A stretch of DNA of 44,053 nucleotides, taken from contig LNQR01000083.1 of assembly GCA_001541255.1 (NCBI GenBank), forward strand, positions 1-44,053, written 5' to 3'. The stretch comes from Candidatus Magnetominusculus xianensis (GTDB lineage: Bacteria; Nitrospirota; Thermodesulfovibrionia; Thermodesulfovibrionales; Magnetobacteriaceae). The position numbers and the translations under genes are program-made. Positions 34,524 through 43,950 of the stretch are shown one piece after another. The notes under the pieces were generated by a model, which was not told the DNA's origin, made no database searches, and saw only the letters and a list, made by a program, of their open reading frames with translations. Positions within the stretch are counted from its first letter, which is position 1, and each line of letters starts with the position of its first letter.

Positions 34524-34888
34524 TATTCGGCATAGGGGTAGACATCGTCGAAAATGAGAGGATAAGGGCGGCACACCAGCGATGGGGACAGAGTTTTCTC
34601 GACAGGGTCTATACGCATGGTGAACTTCGGTATTGTTTTACAAAGAGCGACCCTGTTGATTCCCTATCGGGGAGATTCGCCGCAAAGGAGGCCTTTATCA
34701 AGGCCGCAGGCAGCTCTAAGGCCGCTCTCAAGGATATTGAGGTCATAGTTGACAAATGCGGCAGACCATCGTTAGAGCTGCATAACTCTGCAATGGAGTT
34801 TACTGCTGTCAATGAGATAAACGGCAGCCACCTGAGCATCAGCCACCAAAAACGCTACAGCGTAGCTGTGGTAGTGTTGGAAAAATGA
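34520..34888 (+). CDS. acpS: Holo-[acyl-carrier-protein] synthase
   Basis: AcpS transfers the 4'-phosphopantetheine arm of CoA to acyl carrier protein. This 122-aa protein has the two hallmark motifs: FGIGVDIVENERI with the magnesium ligand Asp8, and GRFAAKEAFIKAAG with the catalytic Glu and Lys. SHLSISHQKRYSVAVVV closes the fold. The start overlaps the pdxJ stop by four bases. nnr follows after 16 bp. Confidence 0.96.
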   Translation: MIFGIGVDIVENERIRAAHQRWGQSFLDRVYTHGELRYCFTKSDPVDSLSGRFAAKEAFIKAAGSSKAALKDIEVIVDKCGRPSLELHNSAMEFTAVNEINGSHLSISHQKRYSVAVVVLEK

Positions 34889-34904
34889 GGAGGGCACTAA
34901 GTTC

Positions 34905-36470
34905 ATGAAAGTAGTCACTGGCGGGCAGATGCAGCAGATAGATGCAAAGACAATCGAAGGCATTGGAATCCCTGCGATGGTACTAATGGAGCGTGCCGGT
35001 GTGGTTACAGCCGCGCGTATAGTAGAGAAGTTTCCACCTTGTGATGTGTGCGTATTGTGCGGCCCGGGCAATAACGGCGGCGACGGCATCGTGGTGGCTC
35101 GTGAGTTATATAATCATGGATTCAATGTGCGTGTGTTCATTGCCTCCCACATGGAGGGGCTTAATGACGACTGCCGCTTTCAATATAAAATAGCCGAAAA
35201 TTTAGGCATCGAAGTAATCTTTAAAAGCAATATAAAGGAGGCCGACCTCAGGGATTCGCTGGTAGTAGACGCCCTGTTTGGAACAGGCCTGAATAAACCG
35301 GTTAAAGATGCCCTTGCAAAGACCATTGAGACGGTAAACTCCCGGGGCAGGTCAGTGATCTCCGTAGATATACCAAGCGGCATATCTGCTGACAACGGTG
35401 AGATCCTTGGCAAGGCGATAAGGGCTAATGCCACTGTAACATTCGGACTGCCAAAACGCGGGCACCTGCTTTATCCAGGGAAAGACCACACAGGAGAGCT
35501 GTTTGTCGAAAACATTGGGTTTCCATATCAGTTTCTGAATTCAGATACGATACACTGCGACCTGGTTGAAAAGACATTTATGTCGATGCTGATACCCTCA
35601 AGACCCCCCTATGCCTACAAGGGGAATTTTGGTCATGTACTGGTTGTCGGGGGCAGCATGGGCAGGACTGGGGCTGCGTTAATGACGGCCAGGGCCTCGA
35701 TGAGGGCAGGGTCTGGGCTTGTCACTATAGGAGTTCCGGTGTCTTTGATGGATGCATACCAGGCCAGAGTCACCGAGGAGATGACACTGCCGCTTGCAGA
35801 CAAGGGAAAGGGAAATTTCTCTAAAAAATCCATCAACGACATACTTGACTTCGCCGAGAAGCGCTGTGATGTGATAGCGCTTGGCCCAGGCATGGGTGTG
35901 GATAACGACACCGTAGAGATAGTAAAGGAGATAATAGCCAACTCCACAGTGCCGGTAGTAGTTGACGCCGACGGGATAAACTCACTTGCGCTGATGAAAT
36001 ATCATGACAGAATAAGCGCCCTGAACACATCGGCCTCCCCGGTGATAATAACACCTCATACGGTTGAGATGGCAAGGATTTTAAGCGACACAAGATCAAA
36101 TCTGACCACAAAATGTGTAGCGATAGAAAGGGACAGAATAGAGACGGCCTCATCGTTTGCCGCCGAATCCACATCCTATGTAGTGCTCAAGGGGGTGCCT
36201 ACGGTTACGGCAGACCCGGAGGGAAATACGTTTATAAATCCAACTGGAAGCCCATCGATGGCTACGGCGGGGTCGGGTGATGTCCTGACAGGTGTCGTGG
36301 CATCCCTGATAGGACAGGGCCTTCCACCTCTCTATGCAACCATTCTGGGTGTTTATCTGCACGGCCTGACTGGTGAAATTGCTGCAACGAAGACCGGCCT
36401 GCACTCAACAGTGGCCTCAGACCTCATCGACAACATCAGCCCGGCGATTAATTTCCTGTTAAACGACTAA
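34905..36470 (+). CDS. nnr: Bifunctional NAD(P)H-hydrate epimerase/dehydratase
   Basis: This fused metabolite-repair enzyme (521 aa) converts the damaged cofactors NADHX and NADPHX back to NADH and NADPH. The N-terminal epimerase (about 1-215) has CGPGNNGGDGIVVAREL and DALFGTGL. The C-terminal ADP-dependent dehydratase (about 225-515) has GHVLVVGGSMGRTGAA, ALGPGMG, VVDADGIN and the NPTGSPSMATAGSGDVLTG nucleotide loop. TGAGGAGGGC precedes the ATG. Presence beside acpS is a frequent association. Confidence 0.96.
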   Translation: MKVVTGGQMQQIDAKTIEGIGIPAMVLMERAGVVTAARIVEKFPPCDVCVLCGPGNNGGDGIVVARELYNHGFNVRVFIASHMEGLNDDCRFQYKIAENLGIEVIFKSNIKEADLRDSLVVDALFGTGLNKPVKDALAKTIETVNSRGRSVISVDIPSGISADNGEILGKAIRANATVTFGLPKRGHLLYPGKDHTGELFVENIGFPYQFLNSDTIHCDLVEKTFMSMLIPSRPPYAYKGNFGHVLVVGGSMGRTGAALMTARASMRAGSGLVTIGVPVSLMDAYQARVTEEMTLPLADKGKGNFSKKSINDILDFAEKRCDVIALGPGMGVDNDTVEIVKEIIANSTVPVVVDADGINSLALMKYHDRISALNTSASPVIITPHTVEMARILSDTRSNLTTKCVAIERDRIETASSFAAESTSYVVLKGVPTVTADPEGNTFINPTGSPSMATAGSGDVLTGVVASLIGQGLPPLYATILGVYLHGLTGEIAATKTGLHSTVASDLIDNISPAINFLLND

Positions 36471-36511
36471 TATGCTGTGAAAAATGATGACCAGTTTGGG
36501 CAGTTAAAGAC

Positions 36512-37078
36512 GTGAGCTATAAGGACTTCATTAAGACCAGCGATGGGACGTATGATTTTGGATATATTACACCGGAAGTAGGAAAGGCCATTGGCAGGCA
36601 GTCAGCCCCGATTAGATTAGAAGAAGGTGACAACAAATATGGAAAGCGTCACATTGATAAAGCCGACAATGGTAAACGTCTTGATAGAATTAAACAGGAA
36701 AGATACACGGGGAGCGATGATTTTATCCATGATATTGCCAATAATTATACGCAAATAAGACAAGATTATGGAAATAAGTTGATGTTGGTAAAAAATAATA
36801 GCATAGATAAGGTTTGTGTTATTGAGCTAGTCCACCATGATGATGGTGATTTTTACAGGGTAATCACTGGCGGGATATTTAAACCCAAATACATAGGAAA
36901 ATTCGCGCTGCTCTGGGATAGATGCACCACACTACCCATTAAACCTGAGCTGTCTAACCCCCTTAATACGGCAACGCCTAAAAACACCCAGGGCATTACC
37001 GCTGGGCGCACGGAGCAAAGCAACGCTACTAACTTTAGTATACCAAAACCACAGAACGGTGTCAAGGAGGAGGAATAA
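36512..37078 (+). CDS. PBECR-like (barnase/EndoU/ColicinE5/RelE fold) toxin-domain protein
   Basis: This 188-aa protein has no signal peptide. The first 135 residues resemble the phage PBECR nuclease domain seen at the C-terminus of phage head-morphogenesis and polymorphic toxin proteins: GYITPEVGKAIGRQSAPIRLEEGD, then GKRHIDK, DFIHDIANNYTQIRQ and YRVITGGIFKPKYIGKFALLWDR. The C-terminal 50 residues are a low-complexity Asn/Thr/Pro-rich tail. No carrier module, immunity gene or phage gene is adjacent; it lies between nnr and queE. The start is GTG with a weak ribosome site. Family assignment is from memory and toxicity is not shown. Confidence 0.6.
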   Translation: MSYKDFIKTSDGTYDFGYITPEVGKAIGRQSAPIRLEEGDNKYGKRHIDKADNGKRLDRIKQERYTGSDDFIHDIANNYTQIRQDYGNKLMLVKNNSIDKVCVIELVHHDDGDFYRVITGGIFKPKYIGKFALLWDRCTTLPIKPELSNPLNTATPKNTQGITAGRTEQSNATNFSIPKPQNGVKEEE

Positions 37079-37081
37079 CCG

Positions 37082-37723
37082 TTGAAGGTATGTGAAATCT
37101 TTACAAGTATTCAGGGGGAGTCGTCATATGCCGGTCTGCCCTGCACATTTGTCCGCCTAACGGGATGTAACCTGCAATGCAGCTACTGTGACACACAATA
37201 TGCCTATGACGAAGGCGTTGATATGACGATTAGCGAAATCGTCGAACAAGTACTCAGTGCTGGCACACATCTTGTTGAAATCACCGGCGGTGAACCCCTT
37301 ATGCAAAAAGAAACAGTAGCCCTCGCCAAACAACTCTCCAGCACGGGCAATCGTGTACTTATTGAGACAAATGGTTCATTAGACATAAGCTGCTTGAAGC
37401 ACATCCCGCTTGTTACGGTCATAATGGACATAAAAACACCATCAAGCGGTATGTCAGGCAATAATGACTACGCAAATATAGCACGGTTGACACGCGATGA
37501 CGAGGTGAAATTTGTCATAGGCTCGCGCGAGGACTACACATGGGCAGTAAAGATAATCCGCCAATACGAGATGGACAGTATATGCAAGGTTCTGATGTCG
37601 CCAACAGAGACATCAATCGCACCAGCAGCATTAGTAAAGTGGATTCTTGACGACGGCCTGAACGTAAGACTAAACATACAGCTTCATAAATATATCTTTG
37701 GCCCTGACCTAAGGGGCGTCTGA
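37082..37723 (+). CDS. queE: 7-carboxy-7-deazaguanine synthase
   Basis: This radical SAM enzyme contracts CPH4 to CDG in queuosine precursor synthesis. The 213-aa protein has EIFTSIQGESSYAGLPCTFVRLTGCN and the cluster motif CNLQCSYC (Cys29, Cys33, Cys36), then ITGGEPL and a SPTE segment. It uses a TTG start preceded by GGAGGAGGAAT, three bases after the stop of the upstream gene. No queC, queD or queF is in the window. Confidence 0.94.
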   Translation: MKVCEIFTSIQGESSYAGLPCTFVRLTGCNLQCSYCDTQYAYDEGVDMTISEIVEQVLSAGTHLVEITGGEPLMQKETVALAKQLSSTGNRVLIETNGSLDISCLKHIPLVTVIMDIKTPSSGMSGNNDYANIARLTRDDEVKFVIGSREDYTWAVKIIRQYEMDSICKVLMSPTETSIAPAALVKWILDDGLNVRLNIQLHKYIFGPDLRGV

Positions 37724-37766
37724 GGGCAGAGTTAAAATGGTATAGATTTTTACACACGCATTATGC

Positions 37767-37793
37767 TTTACTAATGCCCTTAGTAAATATAAT
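37767..37793 (+). promoter_or_regulatory. lysC -10 box abutting an inverted repeat
   Basis: TTTACTAA (37767-37774) and TTAGTAAA (37780-37787) form a perfect 8-bp inverted repeat with a 5-bp centre, ending exactly where TATAAT (37788-37793) begins. It covers the -35 and spacer region. It may be an operator or a hairpin. The lysC ATG has GGAGG just upstream. Confidence 0.5.
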
Positions 37794-37805
37794 TAGATTG
37801 GAGGC

Positions 37806-39053
37806 ATGACCGCAAAAATGCTCGGTAAAAAACTCATAGTACAAAAATATGGAGGCACCTCTGTTGGCACCAAAGAGAGGATTATGGCGGTTGCCGAAAG
37901 GGCAGTGAAAACCAAAAGACAAAACAACGGTGTAGTGCTTGTCGTATCCGCAATGGCCGGTGAGACAGACAGATTGATTCGTATGGCCGGTGAAATGCAC
38001 GAAAACCCGCCCGAGAGAGAACTTGACATGCTTCTGTCAAGCGGGGAGAGAATCAGTGCAGCGCTCACTGCGATGGCCATTGAGTCGCTTGGTGAGCGGG
38101 CAGTCTCGTTGACCGGGCGTCAGGTAGGAATTATTACCGACTCCATGCACACCAGGGCAAAAATAGAACAGGTGAAGGCCGAACGTGTCAGGCAGGCCAT
38201 TGATGATGGTATGATTGCCGTAATTGCCGGGTTTCAGGGCATAACCGTAGACTTATCAGATGTTACAACGCTTGGCAGGGGAGGGTCTGACCTTACCGCC
38301 GTAGCAGTTGCGGCAGCGCTGAAGGCCGACCTCTGTGAGATATACACAGATGTTGACGGTGTGTATACGGCAGACCCGAATGTGGTGAAAAACGCAAGAA
38401 AACTGGATAAAATATCTTATGACGAAATGCTTGAACTTGCCAGCCTCGGCGCCAAGGTGCTGCAGAGCCGCTCTGTTGAATTCGCAAGCAAGTACGAAGT
38501 GCCGCTTGTCGTACGTTCGAGTTTTAGCGGCGAACCAGGCACTCTCGTTATGAAGGAGGACAAGGATATGGAAAATGTAGTAGTCTCAGGGATTGCCTGC
38601 GATAAGAATCAGGTTAAACTTACGGTGATGGGTGTGCCGGATAAGCCGGGCATAGCTGCAATTATATTTAAGGCAGTTGCCGAAAAGGGCATTGTTGTGG
38701 ATATGATAGTGCAAAACGTCAGCGCAGACGGCAGTGTTGCCGATATATCGTTCACCGTGCCAAAGACCGACTCAAAGGGCGCGCTTGAGATAACACAATC
38801 AGTTGCAGACTCCCTCGGCGCAAAAACAGTAATCATTAAAGACGACATAGCAAAGATCTCAATCGTAGGCGTTGGGATGAGGATACACTCCGGGGCCGCC
38901 GCCAGGATGTTTCAAACCCTGTCGGACAACAATATTAATATACTGATGATAAGCACATCGGAGATAAAAATCTCCTGTGTCATTGAAGGCAAATACAGCG
39001 AACTGGCGCAGCGCGAACTCCACGAGGCCTTCGGGCTTGGTAAGTCCGGCTGA
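37806..39053 (+). CDS. lysC: Aspartate kinase
   Basis: Aspartokinase starts the lysine, methionine, threonine and diaminopimelate pathways. The 415-aa protein has the kinase core (IVQKYGGTSVG, TLGRGGSDLTAVAVAAAL, EIYTDVDGVYTADP) and two C-terminal ACT domains (about 265-410) including VPDKPGIAAIIFKAVAEKGI and ISIVGVGMRIHSGAAARMF, the regulatory amino-acid sites. Length fits the alpha-type monofunctional enzyme. An internal ATG at 38569 (MENVVV), with an AAGGAGGA site at 38554-38561, could produce a separate regulatory beta subunit as in Bacillus; that is speculative. Confidence 0.96.
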   Translation: MTAKMLGKKLIVQKYGGTSVGTKERIMAVAERAVKTKRQNNGVVLVVSAMAGETDRLIRMAGEMHENPPERELDMLLSSGERISAALTAMAIESLGERAVSLTGRQVGIITDSMHTRAKIEQVKAERVRQAIDDGMIAVIAGFQGITVDLSDVTTLGRGGSDLTAVAVAAALKADLCEIYTDVDGVYTADPNVVKNARKLDKISYDEMLELASLGAKVLQSRSVEFASKYEVPLVVRSSFSGEPGTLVMKEDKDMENVVVSGIACDKNQVKLTVMGVPDKPGIAAIIFKAVAEKGIVVDMIVQNVSADGSVADISFTVPKTDSKGALEITQSVADSLGAKTVIIKDDIAKISIVGVGMRIHSGAAARMFQTLSDNNINILMISTSEIKISCVIEGKYSELAQRELHEAFGLGKSG

Positions 39054-39078
39054 CAGAGGGCAGCAAGCCGCGGGGTAT

Positions 39079-39105
39079 GCTGAACCGTATAAATCCAGGT
39101 TCAGC
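39079..39105. terminator. Possible bidirectional hairpin between lysC and the receiver gene
   Basis: GCTGAACC (39079-39086) and GGTTCAGC (39098-39105) form a perfect 8-bp stem with an 11-nt loop between two convergent genes, overlapping the end of the receiver gene. There is no T-run, so termination efficiency is uncertain. Confidence 0.4.
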
Positions 39106-39508
39106 ACTGGTTCAGTATCCCTATGTCTGTCAGCATCTCCGCGATAGCCTTTTTACTTACAGGCTTTACCAGATATGCCGTACAGCCGCCTTTGTGGTAT
39201 GCCTTTACTATGTCATCTGCCTGATTCAAGGCGGTAGTCATTACAATCTTTGCCTCCTTTGAAGGCATATCAATGCCAACCTCCTCTTCAAAGCTACGCA
39301 TTTTCACCAGCGCTTCATTGCCGTCCATTATGGGCATCATTATATCAAGACAAATAAGGTCATAGGGCTGCTTTTCTTCATGTGCCATTACAAATGCCTC
39401 ATAGGCTTCCTTTCCATTAAATACGACATCGCAGTCGCCATAATGTGCCATCATACCTTGCAATACAGTACGATTATTAGGGTCATCATCGGCTATTAGT
39501 ATTTTCAT
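39101..39508 (-). CDS. Stand-alone CheY-like response regulator
   Basis: This single receiver domain of 135 aa has no output domain. Acidic pocket Asp7-Asp8-Asp9, phosphoacceptor Asp55 in LICLDIMMPIMDG, the MTTA switch Thr and the VKPV Lys are all present. GGAGGT precedes the ATG. It would receive phosphoryl groups from a kinase and act by protein contact. Neither of the two kinases in the window has a receiver of its own, so it could serve one of them, but it is 6 kb or more away and partnership is not shown. Confidence 0.93.
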   Translation of the reverse strand: MKILIADDDPNNRTVLQGMMAHYGDCDVVFNGKEAYEAFVMAHEEKQPYDLICLDIMMPIMDGNEALVKMRSFEEEVGIDMPSKEAKIVMTTALNQADDIVKAYHKGGCTAYLVKPVSKKAIAEMLTDIGILNQC

Positions 39509-39562
39509 ATCGATATTACCTCCACCATAACATTATTATAATTATTATATCACAAAACATAA

Positions 39563-40471
39563 TTATTGAAAATACTGGTAAGCATATCGAAGCGCTATAA
39601 TATAAAATATAACTGACAGGATTAGTTTAATCGTCTTCTCAGGCATGTGTTTTTGCACCCGCGCCCCTAAGTACATACCGGCGAAGCCGCCTGCGCCAAA
39701 GAGAAGCCCTAATGGCCAGTCCGGCGGGGCCGTCGCACCGTTTACAGGGATAAGGGCATAGAATGCAACCCCAAAGATGGATGTAATAAACGTCCCCATT
39801 AGGGCAGGCCCGGCAACGGTGTAAACAGGGAGGTTAAAGAGTGTTACACAAAACGGGGCAATTATAGCCCCGCCGCCTATCCCATAGGTGCCCCCAACAA
39901 TGCCTACTATAAAGGCCAGCGTAAACATAGACATCGTGTTAAAACTCAGTGTCTCACCCTTAAAATCATACGACACACGACTCAACGACATAGAGGCGTT
40001 TGAGATGACAACCGGGCTGGTTATATTGGCAGCCGGGGCAGCCGTTTTTCCCCCGGTGGCTTTGCTCAATGAACCCAAAAGCAGCCTCGTTCCTATGTAA
40101 AGCAGTACGGCAGCAATAAACAGCTTGAACTTCCCGGGTTCAGGGAGATACTTAACCCTCAGATAATAACCTATGAAGACCCCCGGGATAGTGCCGATTA
40201 TTATTATCCACGTGAGAGGCCAGACCATCTTGCCTTCTTTTATGTAGCGGTAAACACCGCCCGGTATTCCAACAACATTATAAAGCAGATTAGTGGAGTT
40301 TACAGCCGGCGATGTAAACTGAAGAAAACTCACCTGAAAGGGAAGAATAAGGACAGCCCCGGAAACTCCCCCCATCGATGTAAAAAATGAAAGGACAAAG
40401 GCAAAAAGAGGCGGGATTAAAACAGAAGTCGTAACGCCTGAGGCTGTGAATGTTATGTTTAGTAAATCCAT
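39563..40471 (-). CDS. TauE/SafE-family sulfite/organosulfonate exporter-type permease
   Basis: This 302-aa inner-membrane protein has about eight hydrophobic segments. The duplicated TauE/SafE signatures are seen: FFTSMGGVSGAVLILPF in the first half and GIVGGTYGIGGGAIIAPF in the second. A roughly 40-residue loop after the fourth helix (ATGGKTAAPAANITSPVV and on) separates the halves. Family members export sulfite, sulfoacetate or related anions; the substrate here is unknown. It is on the same strand as the receiver gene 54 bp downstream and divergent from the str operon. Confidence 0.88.
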   Translation of the reverse strand: MDLLNITFTASGVTTSVLIPPLFAFVLSFFTSMGGVSGAVLILPFQVSFLQFTSPAVNSTNLLYNVVGIPGGVYRYIKEGKMVWPLTWIIIIGTIPGVFIGYYLRVKYLPEPGKFKLFIAAVLLYIGTRLLLGSLSKATGGKTAAPAANITSPVVISNASMSLSRVSYDFKGETLSFNTMSMFTLAFIVGIVGGTYGIGGGAIIAPFCVTLFNLPVYTVAGPALMGTFITSIFGVAFYALIPVNGATAPPDWPLGLLFGAGGFAGMYLGARVQKHMPEKTIKLILSVIFYIIALRYAYQYFQ

Positions 40472-40607
40472 GTCACACCCATTTCACCACCACAAATCGA
40501 TAAAGTTAAACAATAGCAAACTAACACAATGCTTGCAGGGCGGTCAATACCCTTTCAAAATTATTGGGCAGCCGATATGTTTTTTTAATAATATATGATA
40601 TTCTTGT

Positions 40608-40635
40608 TGACAAAAGAAAATCATTGTGGTAGTAT
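40608..40635 (+). promoter_or_regulatory. Promoter of the str operon
   Basis: TTGACA (40608-40613) and TAGTAT (40630-40635) are spaced by 16 bp. Transcription would begin near 40642, leaving a leader of about 75 nt before rpsL. Confidence 0.65.
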
Positions 40636-40718
40636 CCAGTTCTTTGAAGGCAGGATGTGTGATAAAAGGGTTGGTAAGCCCGATTTGACATTGACTTACA
40701 GAAGATAGTGGAGGGATA

Positions 40719-41090
40719 TTGCCTACAATAGCACAGTTAGTAAGAAAGGGTAGAAAGGACGTAATAAAGAAGACGAAAAGCCCGGCACTGCAGAGGTGTC
40801 CGCAGCGCCAAGGGGTATGCACGAGGGTATATACGACAACGCCGAAGAAACCGAACTCTGCCTTGAGAAAGGTTGCAAGGGTGAGGCTGTCAAACGGCCT
40901 TGAGGTAACGGCATATATACCGGGCGTAGGGCATAATCTTCAGGAGCACTCAATGGTGCTGATACGCGGTGGGAGGGTGAAAGACCTGCCAGGCGTAAGG
41001 TATCACATAATAAGAGGCTCGTTGGATACGGTAGGAGTAGCGGACAGAAGGCGTGGACGTTCCAAGTATGGAGCAAAGAAGCCTAAGTAA
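40719..41090 (+). CDS. rpsL: 30S ribosomal protein S12
   Basis: S12 (123 aa) monitors codon-anticodon pairing at the decoding centre. [22 protein letters not shown] and [13 protein letters not shown] are intact, with the lysines whose mutation confers streptomycin resistance in wild-type form. It starts with TTG, preceded by GGAGGGAT; homology begins exactly there ([11 protein letters not shown]). It is the first gene of the str operon. Confidence 0.97.
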   Translation: MPTIAQLVRKGRKDVIKKTKSPALQRCPQRQGVCTRVYTTTPKKPNSALRKVARVRLSNGLEVTAYIPGVGHNLQEHSMVLIRGGRVKDLPGVRYHIIRGSLDTVGVADRRRGRSKYGAKKPK

Positions 41091-41224
41091 GTTATCCCAA
41101 AGGACTATCCTAAATATTTACCAAATATATTAAGGAATAACCTGTAGGGCTGACATTGTGGTTATTTGCGTGTCAGCAGCAGCGGAATATGAACACTAAA
41201 AACTATATGCCGTGAGGTAATATT

Positions 41225-41695
41225 ATGCCAAGAAGAAGAGTAGCAGAGAGAAAAGAGGTCCTGCCGGACCCCAAGTACAATAGTAAGATAGTAGGGAAGT
41301 TCATTAATATTCTTGTCGAAGACGGTAAGAAGGCGATAGCGGAGAAAATCTGCTACGGGGCGTTCGAGATAATGAAGACCAAGACAGGCGACGACCCTCT
41401 GAAGATTTTCAAGGCGTCAATAGAGAATGTAAAACCGTTGATAGAGGTTAAGCCCCGCCGCGTTGGGGGCGCTACGTATCAGGTGCCGGTTGAAATAAGG
41501 CAGCAGAGGCGTCTGGCCCTTGCATACAGGTGGATAATAAACTATTCGAGGCAGCGCCAGGAAAAGACCATGACAGACCGTCTTGCAGGCGAGCTCCTTG
41601 ATGCATTTAACAACACTGGCTCTTCTGTAAAGAAAAAGGAAGATACCCATAAAATGGCCGATGCAAACAAGGCATTTGCGCACTACCGCTGGTAG
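41225..41695 (+). CDS. rpsG: 30S ribosomal protein S7
   Basis: S7 (156 aa) nucleates assembly of the small-subunit head and contacts E-site tRNA. It has [40 protein letters not shown] and the C-terminal [26 protein letters not shown] precedes the ATG. The 134-bp gap from rpsL is long for this pair; no terminator is seen in it. Confidence 0.97.
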   Translation: MPRRRVAERKEVLPDPKYNSKIVGKFINILVEDGKKAIAEKICYGAFEIMKTKTGDDPLKIFKASIENVKPLIEVKPRRVGGATYQVPVEIRQQRRLALAYRWIINYSRQRQEKTMTDRLAGELLDAFNNTGSSVKKKEDTHKMADANKAFAHYRW

Positions 41696-41742
41696 GCGAT
41701 AAGCTGGATAATATAGAAGAAGCAGAAGGATAAGAGAGACCA

Positions 41743-43827
41743 ATGGCAGACGAGAGATTCCCTCTTGAGAGGACGAGAAATATCGGAATAATGGCGCACA
41801 TAGATGCGGGCAAGACCACCACGACCGAGAGGATTCTCTACTACACAGGGGTAACATATAAAATAGGCGAAGTACACGACGGGACAGCCGTAATGGACTG
41901 GATGCCCCAGGAACAGGAGCGCGGGATAACAATAACATCGGCAGCAACGACGTGTTTTTGGAAGGACAATAAGATAAATATAATTGATACGCCGGGGCAT
42001 GTGGACTTCACAATAGAAGTGGAAAGGTCGATGAGGGTGCTTGACGGTACTATAATAGTCCTCGATGTTGTATCAGGCGTTGAGCCGCAGACTGAGACCG
42101 TGTGGCGCCAGGCCGACAGATATAATGTGCCAAGAATAGCGTTCTTAAATAAAATGGACAGGGTTGGTGCAGACTATTACATGTCGGTAAACTCAATGGT
42201 GGAGAAACTTGGTGCGAACCCTGTGCCGGTGCAAATCCCAATGGGTGCAGAGGATAAATTCCTTGGGCCGATAGATTTGGTGAAGATGAAGGCATACTTT
42301 TACGACGACGACTCACTGGGGGCCGGGTTTAGAGAGGCCGATGTGCCGGAGGAGTATGCAGAGCTGGCGGCTGAGTACAGGGAAAAATTAATAGAGTCGG
42401 TGTCTGAAATAGATGACCACCTGACAGATAAATACCTCAACGGCGTGAAGCTGGAAGTGCATGAGATAATGTCGGCCCTGAGAAAGGGCGTGGCAGACAG
42501 GATGCTGGTGCCGGTGTTTTGCGGTGCGGCTTTTAAGAATAAAGGGATACAGATGCTCCTTGACGGGGTGGTGGATTATCTGCCCTCGCCGCTGGATGTG
42601 CCGCCAATAGCAGGGATAGCACCTGCAAGCGGTGAGACGGTTGAGCGGCGCCCCTCAGATGACGAACCATTTTCAGCCCTTGCATTTAAGATAATGACCG
42701 ATGTATACGTAGGGCAGTTGACCTTTACCCGTGTCTACTCCGGGGTGCTTAAGTCAGGCTCATACATATATAATTCGACGAAGGATAAAAAAGAAAGGAT
42801 AAGCAGGCTTGTGAGGATGCACGCAAGCAAGCGCGAAGAGATAGACGAAGTCCGTGCCGGTGACATCGCCGCCGTAGTGGGCTTGAAAAATACGCTTACC
42901 GGGGATACGCTTTGCGATGAGAAAAGCCCCGTGATTCTGGAATCAATACAGTTCCCCGAACCGGTTATATCGGTTGCCATAGAGCCAAAGACAAAAGACG
43001 ACAGAGACAAGCTCTACGCATCGTTAAATAAGCTGACGCAGGAAGACCCATCGTTCAAAGTCAGGTTTAATGAAGAGACCGGACAGACGTTGATAGCAGG
43101 CATGGGCGAGCTGCATCTGGAGATAATAGTTGACCGACTGCTGAGAGAATTTAAGGTGGGTGCAAATGTTGGGAAACCACAGGTGGCCTACAGAGAGACT
43201 GTAAAGGCGGAGGCGCACGGCGACGGCAAGTACATAAGGCAGACCGGAGGGCGCGGCCAGTACGGACATGCAAAGATAGTCCTGATACCACTTGGCAGAG
43301 GGGCAGGATTTGAGTTTGAAAATAAAATCGTGGGCGGCTCAGTCCCAAGGGAATACATAGCGCCCATAGAGACCGGCATAAAGGAGGCCCTGAACAATGG
43401 CGTCATTGCAGGATTTCCAGTGGTTGACGTAAGGGCGGAGTTATACGACGGTTCATACCACGAGGTAGACTCCTCTGAAATGGCCTTTAAGATAGCAGGG
43501 TCGATGGCGATGAAAGAGGCGATGAAAAAGGCCTCCCCCGTGCTGTTAGAGCCAATAATGGACGTTGAAGTTGTCACCCCCGAAGACTATATGGGCGATG
43601 TCATAGGAGATATAAACAGCAGACGCGGTAAGATTCACGAGATGACTAAAAGGGGCAACGCGCAGATTATAAAGACAACGGTGCCGCTTTCGGAGATGTT
43701 TGGCTATGCAACAGACCTGCGCTCACGTACGCAGGGCAGGGCAAGCTATTCGATGCAGTTGGCACACTATGACGAGCTGCCTAAAAACGTGGCAGAAGAA
43801 ATAATTAAAAAAATTAAGGGTATATGA
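41743..43827 (+). CDS. fusA: Translation elongation factor G
   Basis: EF-G (694 aa) drives ribosomal translocation and, with RRF, ribosome recycling. The GTPase domain has AHIDAGKTT (residues 18-26), DTPGHVDF and NKMD motifs; domain IV includes [11 protein letters not shown]. The RGITI switch segment is intact. It lies 47 bp after rpsG in the str operon. A separate promoter for tuf begins ten bases after its stop. Confidence 0.98.
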   Translation: MADERFPLERTRNIGIMAHIDAGKTTTTERILYYTGVTYKIGEVHDGTAVMDWMPQEQERGITITSAATTCFWKDNKINIIDTPGHVDFTIEVERSMRVLDGTIIVLDVVSGVEPQTETVWRQADRYNVPRIAFLNKMDRVGADYYMSVNSMVEKLGANPVPVQIPMGAEDKFLGPIDLVKMKAYFYDDDSLGAGFREADVPEEYAELAAEYREKLIESVSEIDDHLTDKYLNGVKLEVHEIMSALRKGVADRMLVPVFCGAAFKNKGIQMLLDGVVDYLPSPLDVPPIAGIAPASGETVERRPSDDEPFSALAFKIMTDVYVGQLTFTRVYSGVLKSGSYIYNSTKDKKERISRLVRMHASKREEIDEVRAGDIAAVVGLKNTLTGDTLCDEKSPVILESIQFPEPVISVAIEPKTKDDRDKLYASLNKLTQEDPSFKVRFNEETGQTLIAGMGELHLEIIVDRLLREFKVGANVGKPQVAYRETVKAEAHGDGKYIRQTGGRGQYGHAKIVLIPLGRGAGFEFENKIVGGSVPREYIAPIETGIKEALNNGVIAGFPVVDVRAELYDGSYHEVDSSEMAFKIAGSMAMKEAMKKASPVLLEPIMDVEVVTPEDYMGDVIGDINSRRGKIHEMTKRGNAQIIKTTVPLSEMFGYATDLRSRTQGRASYSMQLAHYDELPKNVAEEIIKKIKGI

Positions 43828-43836
43828 TTTTTTTTG

Positions 43837-43866
43837 TTGACATAGGGTATTGCGGCGTGCTATAGT
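43837..43866 (+). promoter_or_regulatory. Promoter between fusA and tuf
   Basis: TTGACA (43837-43842) and TATAGT (43861-43866) are spaced by 18 bp. It would give tuf its own transcript with a leader of about 105 nt, in addition to readthrough from the str operon. Confidence 0.68.
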
Positions 43867-43950
43867 TGTAGTTTCCTATAACAGGATAGAGAATGATATG
43901 ATGCCGGTTAGGTATTGCCATTTGAGACCGGTTGAGATTGCATAAGATAA

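Noticed and set aside
34772..35089. 105-codon antisense ORF over acpS-nnr
   Set aside because: It lies opposite two well-conserved genes and shows no protein-like features.
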